A stretch of 64,000 nt of DNA from CAVTWY01 sp963738615 (GCA_963738615.1 CAVTXI010000012.1:1116001-1180000); one strand, 5' to 3'; shown: positions 9,084-18,101, counted from the stretch's first letter. Program-made: numbers and translations. The notes: generated by a model from the letters alone, not told the origin.

Positions 9084-9515
9084 TCAATCGTCGCGGTAGC
9101 GTGCCGCGTGTTCGGGCGTGTAGTTCGCCAGAGGCCCGGCGTGAATCACGCGGTCGCCACGATGCGCCATGTCTTGCAGGTACACGTGCGCTTTCGCTGG
9201 TTCGGCCCGGGCGCCGTCGTCGAGGATACGCCGCACGTCGATCACCTCGCGCCGGTAGCCGCCCGGCTCGCCGATGTTCTCGAGCGCGTCCATCCGCGGC
9301 ATGTGTTCGGCCGCCACGTCGTACAGCTCGCCTTCGACGAACTCGCCGGCTGCTTCTCCTTCATCGACGAGCCACGGCACGTGGTCGGGCCCGACGATGT
9401 AGAGCGAAAACCGCCGCGCCGTGACGAAACGGCCAGGGACCCGAACACCTTGGTTGATATGGAAGTTCGGGAACCCGGCCTTCAGCGTGCCGTAGACGAA
9501 GACGCGCGTGCTCAA
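9084..9515 (-). CDS. AIG2-like / gamma-glutamylcyclotransferase-fold protein inside the box operon
   Basis: The product is about 143 aa. The family signature is VFVYGTLKAGFPN at the N-terminus, followed by GELYDV and a DALENIGEPGGYRRE segment that contains the expected acidic residue; it ends in NYTPEHAARYRDD. These small beta-barrel enzymes usually release 5-oxoproline from gamma-glutamyl groups. The probable start is a TTG at 9515 overlapping the boxB stop (TTGA), with no ATG in a suitable place. It lies between boxB and boxA, 30 bases from boxA. I do not know a box-pathway role; detoxifying a gamma-glutamyl or glutathione adduct is speculation. Confidence 0.7.
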   Translation of the reverse strand: MSTRVFVYGTLKAGFPNFHINQGVRVPGRFVTARRFSLYIVGPDHVPWLVDEGEAAGEFVEGELYDVAAEHMPRMDALENIGEPGGYRREVIDVRRILDDGARAEPAKAHVYLQDMAHRGDRVIHAGPLANYTPEHAARYRDD

Positions 9516-10951
9516 TTGAAACGCACGTACTCGAAGTCGACCGGCTGGCGGTTGATGCCCATCGCCGGCGGCGCGATCCAATTGGCGAACTTGCCCGGCT
9601 CGACCACGCGGCCCATCAGGCCGGCGACGAAGGCGCGGTCTTCGACGCTGGGCAGCCATTCGCCGACCTTCGCGTTCCACTCGGCGTCGCTCACGACTTT
9701 GCCTTCGGGCGAAATCTTCGCGCCCGACAGCGCGCCGATGTTGCGGTGGAACGCCTTGTGTGGAACCTTCAGCCGCGAACGGAATGCCGGCCTTCTCGAT
9801 CACCTTGTTCCAGCGATCGACGCCGCCGACGGAGTCCTTGATGTAGTCGTCGCGCAGCACCTCGTTCAGCGCGTTGAGCATCGGCACTTCCTTCTCGACG
9901 AGTTGGCCGTTCTGGACCGTCAAGACTTTGTAGGTCTGACCGCGCAGCATGTGGTCATCGACGCGTTTGCCTTCTTCGTAGCGGCCCTTCAGCCCCGTGC
10001 TGTAGAACGTCGCCGCGTTGCTCGACTCATCAGCGCCGAACAGGTCGACCGTGACCGAGAAGTGGAAGTTCAGGTAGCGCTGCAGTGTCGGCAGGTCGAT
10101 CACGCCCGCGGCGCGCAGCTTCTTCGGGTCGTCGGTCTTCAGTTCGTTCATCATTTGACACGTGCGCTGGATCACACGCGACACGCCCGATTCGCCCACG
10201 AACATGTGGTGCGCTTCTTCGGTCAGCATGAACTTGGTCGTGCGCGCCAGCGGGTCGAACGCGCTTTCGGCCAACGCGCACAGCTGGAACTTGCCGTCAC
10301 GGTCGGTGAAGTACGTGAACATGTAGAAGGCGAGCCAGTCGGGCGTTTGCTCGTTGAAGGCTTGCAGGATGCGCGGGTTGTTTTCCTGGCCGCTGCGGCG
10401 CTCGAGCAGCGCTTCACCTTCTTCGCGGCCGTCACGGCCGAAGAACTTGTGCAGCAGATACACCATCGCCCACAGGTGGCGGCCTTCTTCGACGTTGATC
10501 TGGAACAGGTTGCGCAGGTCGTACATCGACGGCGCGGTCAGGCCCAGGTGGCGCTGCTGCTCGACCGACGCGGGCTCGGTGTCGCCCTGCGTGACGATGA
10601 TGCGGCGCAGGTTCGCGCGGTATTCGCCCGGCACTTCGTTCCACGCGTTCTCGCCGAGGTGGTCACCGAAGTGAATCTTGCGATCGGCCTGACCGGGGTT
10701 GAGGAAGATGCCCCAGCGGTAATCCTTCATCTTCGTATGACCGAACTGCGCCCAGCCCTGCGGGTCGACGCTGACGGCGGTGCGCAGGTAAACGTCGAAG
10801 TCGGTCGAGCCTTCGGGGCCCATGTCACCCCACCACACAGGAAGTTGGGCTGCCACTGCTCGAGCGCACGTTGCAGCGTGCGGTCGTCGCTGAGGTTGAC
10901 GTTGTTGGGGATCTTTTCGCTGTAGTTGATGCCGGACATGTCGGGTCTCAT
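9512..10951 (-). CDS. boxB: Benzoyl-CoA 2,3-epoxidase oxygenase subunit BoxB, two frameshifts
   Basis: The ATG at 10951 follows GGAGA by seven bases; an ATG at 10939 (MSGINYSEKIPNN) is the alternative. The protein is ~475 aa, the usual BoxB length. Diiron ligands are visible in NVEEGRHLWAMVYLL and LTEEAHHMF. It epoxidises benzoyl-CoA at C2-C3 with O2 and electrons from BoxA. Breaks occur near 10838 (one base short, just before VWWGDMGPEGS) and near 9777 (one extra base after AGIPF). The C-terminus FEYVRFN is intact. Its stop overlaps the start of the AIG2-like gene. Confidence 0.9.
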
Positions 10952-10995
10952 GTGATCATCTCCAAAGGGTGTCGAGTGATGGAAGCTGACCATTC

Positions 10996-12655
10996 TCAGA
11001 CGCGGTTCCAGTCGAACGAAGCCTTGTCGCCCTTGCCGTAGACCTTCAGCGCGCCCTTCTCGCCAACGGCGTTCGGGCGCTGGAAGATCCAGTTCTGCCA
11101 TGCGGTCAGGCGGCCGAACACGCGGGTGTGCATGTTCTCTTTGCCGTTGAAGCGCAGGTTGGCTTCCATGCCGGTCAATGCGTCGGGGCTCATCGCCACG
11201 CGCTCTTCGATCACGATGCGGATTTCGTCGGCCCAATCGATGTCGTCGAGGGCGCCGGTGACGAGGCCGAGCTTCGAAGCGGCGTCGCCGTCGAGCGGCT
11301 TGGCCGTAGCGCCGCGCACGGCGTCAAGCGCTGGCTTTTCGCCATAGAAGCGGCGCTCGAGGCGCGTTTCGCCGGTGGCCATCGGGTACGAGCCGAAGTT
11401 GATGTCGCCCACCGTGATCTTCGGCGCCTTCGCCTCGTCATCGGGCAACACCAGCTGGTACTGACGATCACACGCCAGCGCAATCTCGAGGTACGTGCCG
11501 GCGAAGCACGAGCCCGGCTCGATCAGCGCGAAGAGGCTGCGCGACGACAAGTCGATGCGGCTCAAGGTGCGGCGCAACAGGCCGGTGGTCTCGCGAGCAA
11601 GCCAATGGCCCTTGTTCTTCAGCAACGCGGCGTCCATCGACAACACGTTCGCCGCGTCTCCTTCGGTCTTCCAGATCCAGGTGCCGATGTCGAGCTCGTT
11701 CGTGCGCATCGACAGGATCGCATCCTCGAGTTCACGCGCCAGCTTCAGCGGGAACCACTGGTCGCCCAAGCGCCTCGATCTTCGCGATGTCGCCTTCCAC
11801 CGCAGCGGCCGGCGCCTTCACCGTCCAGGTCGCGACGCGTTTGGCGCGGTCGATCTCGACCGACACATGCGAGTAGCGCAGCGCGTTGGCTTCGATCGTG
11901 CGGGTCAAGGGGCCGAGCTTCACGCCCTTGCCGTTGGCCGGGCGGTCGCTTTGTTCGGCCAGCTTCAGCGCGCGCTCTTGCACGGCTGCGGCGAACTGCG
12001 CGGGCTTGGCCACCGCATCCACCAGACGCCAATCGACCGCTTTCTGGCCGCGCACGCCTTCCTGGCTGGTGCAGAAGATGTCGGCCAGGTCATGGCGCAC
12101 CTTGCGCTTGTCGGTCACGCGGGTCAGGCCGCCGGTGCCGGGCAGCACGCCCAGCAGCGGCACTTCGGGCAGGCTGACGGATGAAGAGCGGTCGTCGACG
12201 AGCAGGATCTCGTCGCAGGCCAGCGCCACTTCGTAGCCGCCGCCGGCACAGGCGCCGTTCACCGCGGCCAGGAACTTCAAGCCGCTGTGCGCGCTGGAAT
12301 CTTCCAGCCCGTTGCGCGTCTCGTTCGTGAACTTGCAGAAATTCACCTTCCACGCGTGGCTCGACACGCCCAGCATGAAGATGTTCGCGCCCGAGCAGAA
12401 CACCTTGTCCTTCAGCGATGTGAGAACCACCGTCCTGACTTCCGGGTGCTCGAAACGGATGCGGTTGACTGCGTCGTTCAGCTCGATGTCGACGCCAAGG
12501 TCGTAGCTGTTGAGCTTGAGCTTGTAGCCGGGGCGCAGGCCGGCGTTTTCATCGAAGTCGGCACCCAGCGTGGCGACCGGGCCTTCGAACTTCAGCTTCC
12601 AGTGCCTGTACTGCGAGGGGTTGGTCTGGTAGTCGACGCGGGGGGTCTCACTCAC
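10996..12655 (-). CDS. boxC: 2,3-epoxybenzoyl-CoA dihydrolase BoxC, one frameshift
   Basis: First gene of the box operon. The GTG at 12655 has AGGAGA eight bases upstream, which decides the start over an in-frame ATG at 12688. The protein is ~553 aa, an enoyl-CoA hydratase-fold enzyme of two halves. The oxyanion region is visible in VFCSGANIFML and VNGACAGGGYEVALACDE, with a later crotonase-like stretch GTYLEIALACDRQYQ. It hydrolytically opens the epoxide ring to 3,4-dehydroadipyl-CoA semialdehyde plus formate. The frame breaks near 11768, where CTGGGC appears to have become CTTGGGC. Confidence 0.9.
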
Positions 12656-12673
12656 GGCGTTGTCTCCTAGGTG

Positions 12674-12756
12674 TGCATTGAACTGCACGTTGGGTGAACC
12701 GGTAAAGCAGCATTATTATGCATTTCACGCCTGTGACAAGCATTTTTATGCATGCA
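12674..12756 (-). promoter_or_regulatory. Box operon promoter with candidate BoxR operators
   Basis: On the minus strand there is TTGTCA (12739-12734), a 16-base spacer, and AATAAT (12717-12712); each hexamer matches the sigma-70 consensus at five of six positions. TGCA tetramers cluster around it: TGCA-N6-TGCA at 12674-12687 downstream of the predicted start, one in the spacer (12719-12722), and TGCATGCA at 12749-12756 upstream of the -35. Direct TGCA repeats are what I recall for BzdR/BoxR-type operators, so repression lifted by benzoyl-CoA is a reasonable inference. The exact operator set is unproven. Confidence 0.6.
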
Positions 12757-12760
12757 TGGT

Positions 12761-13759
12761 CTACGTAGTTTCACTAAATATCAGAATGCGCTCGGCCACC
12801 AGCTTGTTCAGGATCACGAAGGTCGACGCCAGATCCTGCGCGCTGGTGTCGATCGTGTAGTCGGCCTTCGAATAGAAGGCCCTGCGGCCGGCGAGGATGC
12901 TGCGCAGGTCGTCCATCGCTTCGCTCATCGCAGGCTTGTTCACGGTCGACGAGCCGGCCATCGGCCGCATGTCGCCCTGGTCGATCACGCGCTTCATGTG
13001 GTCTTCGGGCGTGGCCGCGAGCCAGATCGTGGTGCAGTGGCCCAGCAGGATGTTGAAGGTCGCCGCGTCGGAGACGATGCCTCCGGGCGTGGCGATCACG
13101 GCTTCGGGATAGATCTGGATCGCCTCTTCGAGTGCGCGGCGCTCGTAACGGCGATACGCGTTCTGCCCATACAGCGCCTGGATTTCCGAGACGCTGCAGC
13201 CCGCGAACTTTTCGATCTCGCGGCCGAGCTCGACGAAGGGATAGCCGAGCGCGTCGGCGAGCATTCTTCCCAGCGTGGATTTGCCCGCGCCGCGCAGCCC
13301 CACCAGCGCGATGCGCGCGCGCCGCGCCGCATGGGCCGCCGCGCCTTCGCCGCCGCCCGAACCGAGCATCTGCGCGATCGAGATGCGCACGCGGCGCAGC
13401 GTGTCATCGTCGCGCCGCTCGAGCAACTCACGGATCAGCAGCCACTCGGGCGACGAGGTGGTGACGTCGCCCACCAGTTCGGCCAGCGAGCATTGCAGCG
13501 CCCCTGCCACCTGAAGCAGCACCAGGATCGATGCATTGCCCAAGCCGTACTCGAGGTTGGCAAGGTGACGCTCGGACACGTCGGCCGCCGCGGCCAGCGC
13601 CTTGCGTGTCATGCCACGGCGCGAGCGCAGAGCGCGGACGCGTTCGCCCAACTGCACGAGGAAGGGGTTTTTGTCGTCGTCGGCGCTGTCGCCTGGGCTG
13701 GGACGCACCACGTCTACTGGTAACCCCTTACTTTCAACATGAACTATATTGCTTGACAC
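12761..13759 (-). CDS. boxR: BoxR/BzdR-type benzoyl-CoA-responsive repressor
   Basis: The product is 332 aa from a GTG at 13759; later GTG codons around residues 17-18 could be the true start, since family similarity begins near NPFLVQLGERVRALR. The N-terminal HTH of XRE type (GMTRKALAAAADVSERHLANLE) is joined to a shikimate-kinase-like domain with a Walker A, GLRGAGKST. This is the BzdR/BoxR design, in which the kinase-like domain senses benzoyl-CoA rather than phosphorylating shikimate. It stands between the two catabolic operons and likely represses both. It ends 105 bases before the boxC start. Confidence 0.9.
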   Translation of the reverse strand: MSSNIVHVESKGLPVDVVRPSPGDSADDDKNPFLVQLGERVRALRSRRGMTRKALAAAADVSERHLANLEYGLGNASILVLLQVAGALQCSLAELVGDVTTSSPEWLLIRELLERRDDDTLRRVRISIAQMLGSGGGEGAAAHAARRARIALVGLRGAGKSTLGRMLADALGYPFVELGREIEKFAGCSVSEIQALYGQNAYRRYERRALEEAIQIYPEAVIATPGGIVSDAATFNILLGHCTTIWLAATPEDHMKRVIDQGDMRPMAGSSTVNKPAMSEAMDDLRSILAGRRAFYSKADYTIDTSAQDLASTFVILNKLVAERILIFSETT

Positions 13760-13802
13760 GGTTTTGAGCTCGACTTAGAGTTCATGCAAGCACAATACTG
13801 CA
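13753..13802 (+). promoter_or_regulatory. Promoter of the divergent benzoate-CoA ligase operon with TGCA sites
   Basis: A consensus TTGACA (13753-13758), a 17-base spacer and TAGAGT (13776-13781) precede the plus-strand operon. TGCA copies at 13785-13788 and 13799-13802 fall at the predicted transcription start, which would suit repression by BoxR. The -35 lies inside the first codons of the long form of boxR on the other strand, which is one reason to doubt that boxR start. No separate boxR promoter could be picked out with confidence. Confidence 0.55.
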
Positions 13803-13847
13803 TGCCGCGCTGCTCGGCAAGCAGGATCAAACCCCGGAGACATGCCG

Positions 13848-14330
13848 ATGACCGCAACGAACACATCTGCGCAGGACCAGTTCCGTCTCGCCATCGCCTC
13901 GCTCACGAGTCAAGTCGCCGGCCGGCCGCTCGATCGCAACCTCGACGACTGGCTCAACACCGAACACGGCGCCACCAGCACGACCTACCAGGCGCTGAAG
14001 CGTGGGTGCGAACAGGGTGTGGCCGAAGGGTGGCTTTGCAACCGCGAAGGCGGCGGCATCAAGTACGGGCGCATCTTCAAACCTGCCGATGACCTGCACG
14101 GCTTTTCGGTCGATGTCGTCGACATGCAGGACATCGCGGGGCCGCATCACGCGCACCCGAATGGCGAGATCGATCTGATCATGCCGATCGAAAGCGACGC
14201 GCGTTTCGACGGCCGCCCCGCCGGCTGGGCCGTGATGCCACCGGGCAGTGCGCACCGCCCCACAGTCAGCAGCGGGCGCGCGCTCGTTTTGTATCTGCTG
14301 CCCGAAGGGAAGATCGAGTTCACGAAGTAG
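13848..14330 (+). CDS. DUF4863 family protein (4-hydroxylaminobenzoate lyase-like)
   Basis: The product is 160 aa. ATG 13848 is preferred over ATG 13842 because GGAGA lies seven bases before it. The C-terminal half is cupin-like: GPHHAHPNGEIDLIMPI supplies likely metal ligands (two His and a Glu), followed by GWAVMPPGSAHRPTV. The N-terminal half is helical. The family includes enzymes named 4-hydroxylaminobenzoate lyase, and members accompany box genes elsewhere. With 3-hydroxyanthranilate genes downstream, a hydroxylaminobenzoate mutase or lyase role is attractive but unproven. It is first in its operon, 24 bases before the ligase. Confidence 0.72.
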   Translation: MTATNTSAQDQFRLAIASLTSQVAGRPLDRNLDDWLNTEHGATSTTYQALKRGCEQGVAEGWLCNREGGGIKYGRIFKPADDLHGFSVDVVDMQDIAGPHHAHPNGEIDLIMPIESDARFDGRPAGWAVMPPGSAHRPTVSSGRALVLYLLPEGKIEFTK

Positions 14331-14354
14331 ATCCATCTCGACAGGAGACATCAC

Positions 14355-15929
14355 ATGGCCGAGACGAACGTCGCTGCCCCGGGCGAGAACTTCAACTTCG
14401 CTGCACACCTGCTCGAGGTGAACACGGGCCGACCGAACAAGCTGGCCTACATCGATGACCAGGACACGTTGACCTACGGCCAACTCGCCGAGCGCGTTCG
14501 CCGCGCCGCCGCGGCTTTGCGCGCGTTGGGCATCAAACGCGAAGAGCGTGTGTTGCTGCTGATGCAGGACTGCAATCACTGGCCCGTGAGCTTTCTCGGC
14601 GCGATGTATGCGGGCCTGGTGCCGGTGGCGGTCAACACGCTGCTGACCGCCGACGACTACGCCTACATGCTCGAGCATTCGCGCGCGCAGGCGGTGCTGG
14701 TGTCGGGCGCGCTGCTGCCCGCGCTGACCGCGGCAATGACGAAGTGCGATCACGAGGTCGACAAGGTGATCGTGTCGAACCCGGTGGCGCCGCTGCACCC
14801 GTCCGAGGTCGAGTTCGAAGCGTTCCTGAAACCGCATGCGCCGATGGTGCGGCCCGCGCAGACCAGCCCCGATCATCCTGGCTTCTGGCTGTATTCGTCG
14901 GGTTCGACGGGCCGCCCCAAAGGCACGGTGCACTCGCACGCGAATCCGTACTGGACCGCCGAGTTGTACGGCAAGGCCGTGCTGGGCCTGACCGAGAACG
15001 ACGTGTGCTTCTCGGCCGCGAAGCTCTTCTTCGCTTATGGCCTTGGCAACGCGCTGTCGTTCCCGTTGAGCGTGGGCGCAACGACGATCCTGATGGCTGA
15101 ACGGCCCACACCTGATGCGACGTTCAAGCGCTGGCTGGGCGGCACGGGAAACACGAAACCCACCGCGTTCTACGGTGCACCCACGGGCTTCGCCGGCATG
15201 CTCGCGTCGCCGAATCTTCCAAACAAGGAAGACTTGTCGATTCGCCTCGTCTCGTCGGCCGGCGAAGCACTGCCTGCCGACATCGGCGAGCGCTTCAAGG
15301 CGAAGTTCGGCGTCGACATCGTCGACGGCATCGGCTCGACCGAGATGTGCCACATCTTCCTGTCCAACCTGCCGAACAAGGTGCGCTACGGCACCACCGG
15401 CTGGCCGGTGCCCGGCTACGAGATTGCACTGCGCGGTGAAGACGGCGGCCCCGTGCCCGACGGCGAACCCGGCGACTTGTTCATCCAAGGCCCCTCGGCC
15501 GCGATGATGTATTGGGGCAACCGAACGAAGTCGCGCGACACCTTCCAGGGCGGTTGGACCAAAAGCGGCGACAAATACGTGCACAACGCCGACGGCACCT
15601 ACACCTACTCGGGCCGCAGCGACGACATGCTGAAGGTCAGCGGCATCTACGTCTCACCCTTCGAGGTCGAGGCCACGATCGTGCAGCACCCCGCGGTGCT
15701 CGAGTGCGCGGTGATCGGCAAGGAAGACACCGACGGCTTGACGAAGACGAAAGCCTTCGTCGTGCTGAAGCCCGGCGGCAAGGTCGACGAGGCCGAGTTG
15801 AAGGCTTTCGTGAAAGATCGCCTGGCGCCGTACAAGTACCCGCGCTTGATCGAATTCGTCGCTGATCTTCCGAAGACCGCGACCGGAAAAATTCAGCGCT
15901 TCAAGCTGCGCGAGCAAGAGAACAAGTGA
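14355..15929 (+). CDS. bclA: Benzoate-CoA ligase family protein
   Basis: The product is 524 aa, with GACAGGAGA upstream of the start. It is an adenylate-forming enzyme: the P-loop-like LYSSGSTGRPKGTVHSH near residues 177-193, GEALPADIGERF, GSTEMCHIFL, the hinge YSGRSDDMLKVSGIYVSP, and the catalytic Lys in PKTATGKIQRFKLRE at the end. It converts benzoate, ATP and CoA to benzoyl-CoA, the entry step for BoxAB and presumably the source of the BoxR signal. Ortho-substituted benzoates such as 2-aminobenzoate cannot be excluded as substrates. Confidence 0.9.
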   Translation: MAETNVAAPGENFNFAAHLLEVNTGRPNKLAYIDDQDTLTYGQLAERVRRAAAALRALGIKREERVLLLMQDCNHWPVSFLGAMYAGLVPVAVNTLLTADDYAYMLEHSRAQAVLVSGALLPALTAAMTKCDHEVDKVIVSNPVAPLHPSEVEFEAFLKPHAPMVRPAQTSPDHPGFWLYSSGSTGRPKGTVHSHANPYWTAELYGKAVLGLTENDVCFSAAKLFFAYGLGNALSFPLSVGATTILMAERPTPDATFKRWLGGTGNTKPTAFYGAPTGFAGMLASPNLPNKEDLSIRLVSSAGEALPADIGERFKAKFGVDIVDGIGSTEMCHIFLSNLPNKVRYGTTGWPVPGYEIALRGEDGGPVPDGEPGDLFIQGPSAAMMYWGNRTKSRDTFQGGWTKSGDKYVHNADGTYTYSGRSDDMLKVSGIYVSPFEVEATIVQHPAVLECAVIGKEDTDGLTKTKAFVVLKPGGKVDEAELKAFVKDRLAPYKYPRLIEFVADLPKTATGKIQRFKLREQENK

Positions 15930-16759
15930 CGGCGACCGGGTTCCTCGACATCATGTGGCGCGGCCGGCGCGTGCGTATCGAGCATGCATGGATCGGCGCG
16001 CCGTGCGACGACGCGAACAAGCCACTCGTGGTGTTCCTGCACGAAGGTCTCGGGTCGCTCGCGATGTGGAAGAACTTCCCCGCGCGCCTGTGCGCCGCGG
16101 TCGGCGCGCGCGGGCTGGTCTACTCGCGTCCGGGCTACGGCCGCTCGACGCCACGCGCTGCCGATGAAACGTGGGCGCCCGACTTCATGCATCGCCAGGC
16201 GCACGAGGTACTGCCCGCCCTGCTTGACTCGCTGAACGTCGACACCGTGCGCGACAAGCCTTGGCTGTTCGGCCACAGCGACGGCGCCTCGATCGCGCTG
16301 CTGCACGCTGCGCGCTATCCGCGGCAGGTGGCTGGCGTGGTCGTGCTGGCGCCGCACATCATGGTCGAAGACCTGTCGCTCGACAGCATCGCGAAAGCGC
16401 GCACTGCTTACCTGGAAACCGACCTGAAGCAACGCCTGGCCAAATACCACGACGACCCCGACTCGGCGTTCTGGGGCTGGAACGACATCTGGCTGCACCC
16501 GCCGTTCAAGCAGTGGTCGATCGAAAACGAGATCGCCTCGATCACCTGCCCGCTGCTGGCCGTGCAGGGGCTCGACGACGAGTACGGCAGCCTCGAGCAG
16601 GTGCGCGGCATTGCGCGCCGCGTGCCGCACGCGCGGCTGCTCGAGTTGCCGGCCTGCGGACACTCGGCCCACCAAGACCAGCCCGACGCGGTGATCCGCG
16701 CGGCGACCGCCTGCATGCGCCCACAATCGCGCGCGTTGCATCCACTTGCCCATCCATGA
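15926..16759 (+). CDS. Alpha/beta hydrolase of the box gene neighbourhood
   Basis: The product is 277 aa. The GTG at 15926 overlaps the ligase stop (GTGA), so translation is probably coupled. The fold is clear: VVFLHEGLGS carries the oxyanion turn, FGHSDGASIAL (around residue 113) is the nucleophile elbow, and the likely acid and base are in GLDDEYG and CGHSAHQDQ. There is no signal peptide, so it is cytoplasmic. Hydrolases of this kind next to box genes are thought to rescue CoA esters or lactones formed by side reactions. The substrate cannot be read from the sequence. Confidence 0.82.
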   Translation: MTATGFLDIMWRGRRVRIEHAWIGAPCDDANKPLVVFLHEGLGSLAMWKNFPARLCAAVGARGLVYSRPGYGRSTPRAADETWAPDFMHRQAHEVLPALLDSLNVDTVRDKPWLFGHSDGASIALLHAARYPRQVAGVVVLAPHIMVEDLSLDSIAKARTAYLETDLKQRLAKYHDDPDSAFWGWNDIWLHPPFKQWSIENEIASITCPLLAVQGLDDEYGSLEQVRGIARRVPHARLLELPACGHSAHQDQPDAVIRAATACMRPQSRALHPLAHP

Positions 16760-17619
16760 TCGACCTGCTGGACATCCGCTACGTTCGCCTGGGCACCCGT
16801 GACCTCACGGGCGCCGACCGCTTCGCTCGCGAGGTCGTGGGCCTCGAGGCCGTGCGCAACGAGAACGGTGCACGCTACTACCGCAGCGACAGCCGCGACC
16901 ACACGCTCGTCTACTACGAAGGCGATCCGCACGATCACGCGGTGGGGTTCGAGTTGCGTGACGCCGACGCGCTCGACACCGCGGCCTCACGACTGTCCGA
17001 CTCGGGCGTCGCGGTGGCGCCGGGCAGCGCCGGTGAATGCGAGCAGCGACGCGTGGGCGCCTTCGTCGCGTTCCGCGACCCCACGGGCAACCGTATCGAA
17101 CTGGCCGTACGGCCGCATCACAGCGGGCGGCGCTACTTCCCGTCGCGCGACGCCGGCATCACCGGCTTCAGCCACATCGGCCTGTGCACCACCGACGCGC
17201 CGCGCGACGAGCGCATGTGGACCGGCGTGTTCGGCGCCCGCGTCAGCGACCGCATCGGCAACGCCGCGCTGCTTCGTATCGACGAGGTCCACCACAAGAT
17301 CGCCCTCTTCCCGACCACGCGCGCGGGCGTGCAGCACATCAACCATCAGGTGGCGAGCATCGACGACGTGATGCGCGCGTATTACCAGTTGAAGGGCCAG
17401 GGCGTGCGCATCGTCTTCGGCCCGGGGCGCCACCCGACGTCGGGCGCGGTGTTCCTCTACTTCGAAGGCCCCGACGGCATGGTGTTCGAGTACTCGACCG
17501 GCGTGCGCACGATTGCGCCCGAAGACGAAGCCACGTACCAGCCGCGCCAGTTCCCGCTGACGAACGAATCGTTCTGCATGTGGGGCTCGGTGCCCGACAT
17601 CGCCGAGTTTCGTCGTTGA
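16756..17619 (+). CDS. Two-domain extradiol dioxygenase of the VOC superfamily
   Basis: The product is 287 aa, coupled to the hydrolase by an ATGA overlap. It has two VOC modules: an N-terminal one (residues 1-125) lacking metal ligands, and a C-terminal one with the 2-His-1-Glu set in GFSHIGLCTTD, QHINHQVASID and VFEYSTGV. This arrangement and the length match type I extradiol dioxygenases (BphC/catechol 2,3-dioxygenase type). The gene lies amid 3-hydroxyanthranilate genes that have their own ring-cleaving enzyme, so it may handle a different catechol or aminophenol. Confidence 0.8.
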   Translation: MIDLLDIRYVRLGTRDLTGADRFAREVVGLEAVRNENGARYYRSDSRDHTLVYYEGDPHDHAVGFELRDADALDTAASRLSDSGVAVAPGSAGECEQRRVGAFVAFRDPTGNRIELAVRPHHSGRRYFPSRDAGITGFSHIGLCTTDAPRDERMWTGVFGARVSDRIGNAALLRIDEVHHKIALFPTTRAGVQHINHQVASIDDVMRAYYQLKGQGVRIVFGPGRHPTSGAVFLYFEGPDGMVFEYSTGVRTIAPEDEATYQPRQFPLTNESFCMWGSVPDIAEFRR

Positions 17620-17633
17620 CCCTGCACCATCCG

Positions 17634-18062
17634 ATGAATGCTCCTAACCCGTCCAGCACAGGCCACGTCGTCGCGGGCAAAGCCACGCCGCGCGGCGCCT
17701 ATCCGCACGTCAAACGCGCCGGGCCGTTCCTCTTCGTGTCGGGCACCAGTTCGCGCCGCGCCGACAACACCATCGCCGGGGCGCAGATCGATGCGATGGG
17801 AACGATGCAGCTCGACATCCGCGAACAAACGCGCGCCGTGATCGAGAACATCCGCGACATCCTGCGCAGCGCGGGCGCCGACCTGGGCGACCTGGTCGAA
17901 GTCAGCAGCTTCCTCGTCGACATGAACGACTTCGCCGCCTACAACGCCGTGTACGCCGAATACTTCGGCGCCGACGGCCCCGCCCGCACCACGGTCGCGG
18001 TGCACCAGTTGCCGCACCCGCAACTGCGCATCGAGATCAAGGCCGTGGCGTACAAGCCCTGA
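17634..18062 (+). CDS. nbaF: 2-aminomuconate deaminase (RidA family)
   Basis: The product is 142 aa from ATG 17634. Features of RidA/YjgF proteins are GPFLFVSGTSSRRADN, QTRAVIENIRDILRSAGADLGDLVEVSSFLVD, and a closing TTVAVHQLPHPQLRIEIKAVAY with the conserved Arg. Family members in meta-cleavage clusters hydrolyse 2-aminomuconate to 4-oxalocrotonate and ammonia. The next two genes make its precursors, which supports this over a generic imine deaminase. It lies in the same direction, 14 bases after the dioxygenase. Confidence 0.8.
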   Translation: MNAPNPSSTGHVVAGKATPRGAYPHVKRAGPFLFVSGTSSRRADNTIAGAQIDAMGTMQLDIREQTRAVIENIRDILRSAGADLGDLVEVSSFLVDMNDFAAYNAVYAEYFGADGPARTTVAVHQLPHPQLRIEIKAVAYKP

Positions 18063-18101
18063 GCTCGAGCGAAGACTCATCGAAGCCTTCGAGACCGCAC
18101 C

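Noticed and set aside
8694..10925. A 743-residue plus-strand open frame opposite boxA and boxB.
   Set aside because: It is the mirror of the box genes in GC-rich DNA; its composition is Arg/His-rich, it shows no domain, and the minus strand is clearly coding.
13827..15584. A 585-residue minus-strand open frame opposite the ligase and DUF4863 genes.
   Set aside because: The plus strand encodes an intact CoA ligase with all motifs; the antisense frame has none.
16756..17619. Assignment of the VOC protein as a glyoxalase or fosfomycin-type resistance enzyme.
   Set aside because: Two-domain length and the complete extradiol metal triad fit a dioxygenase better, as does the catabolic operon.
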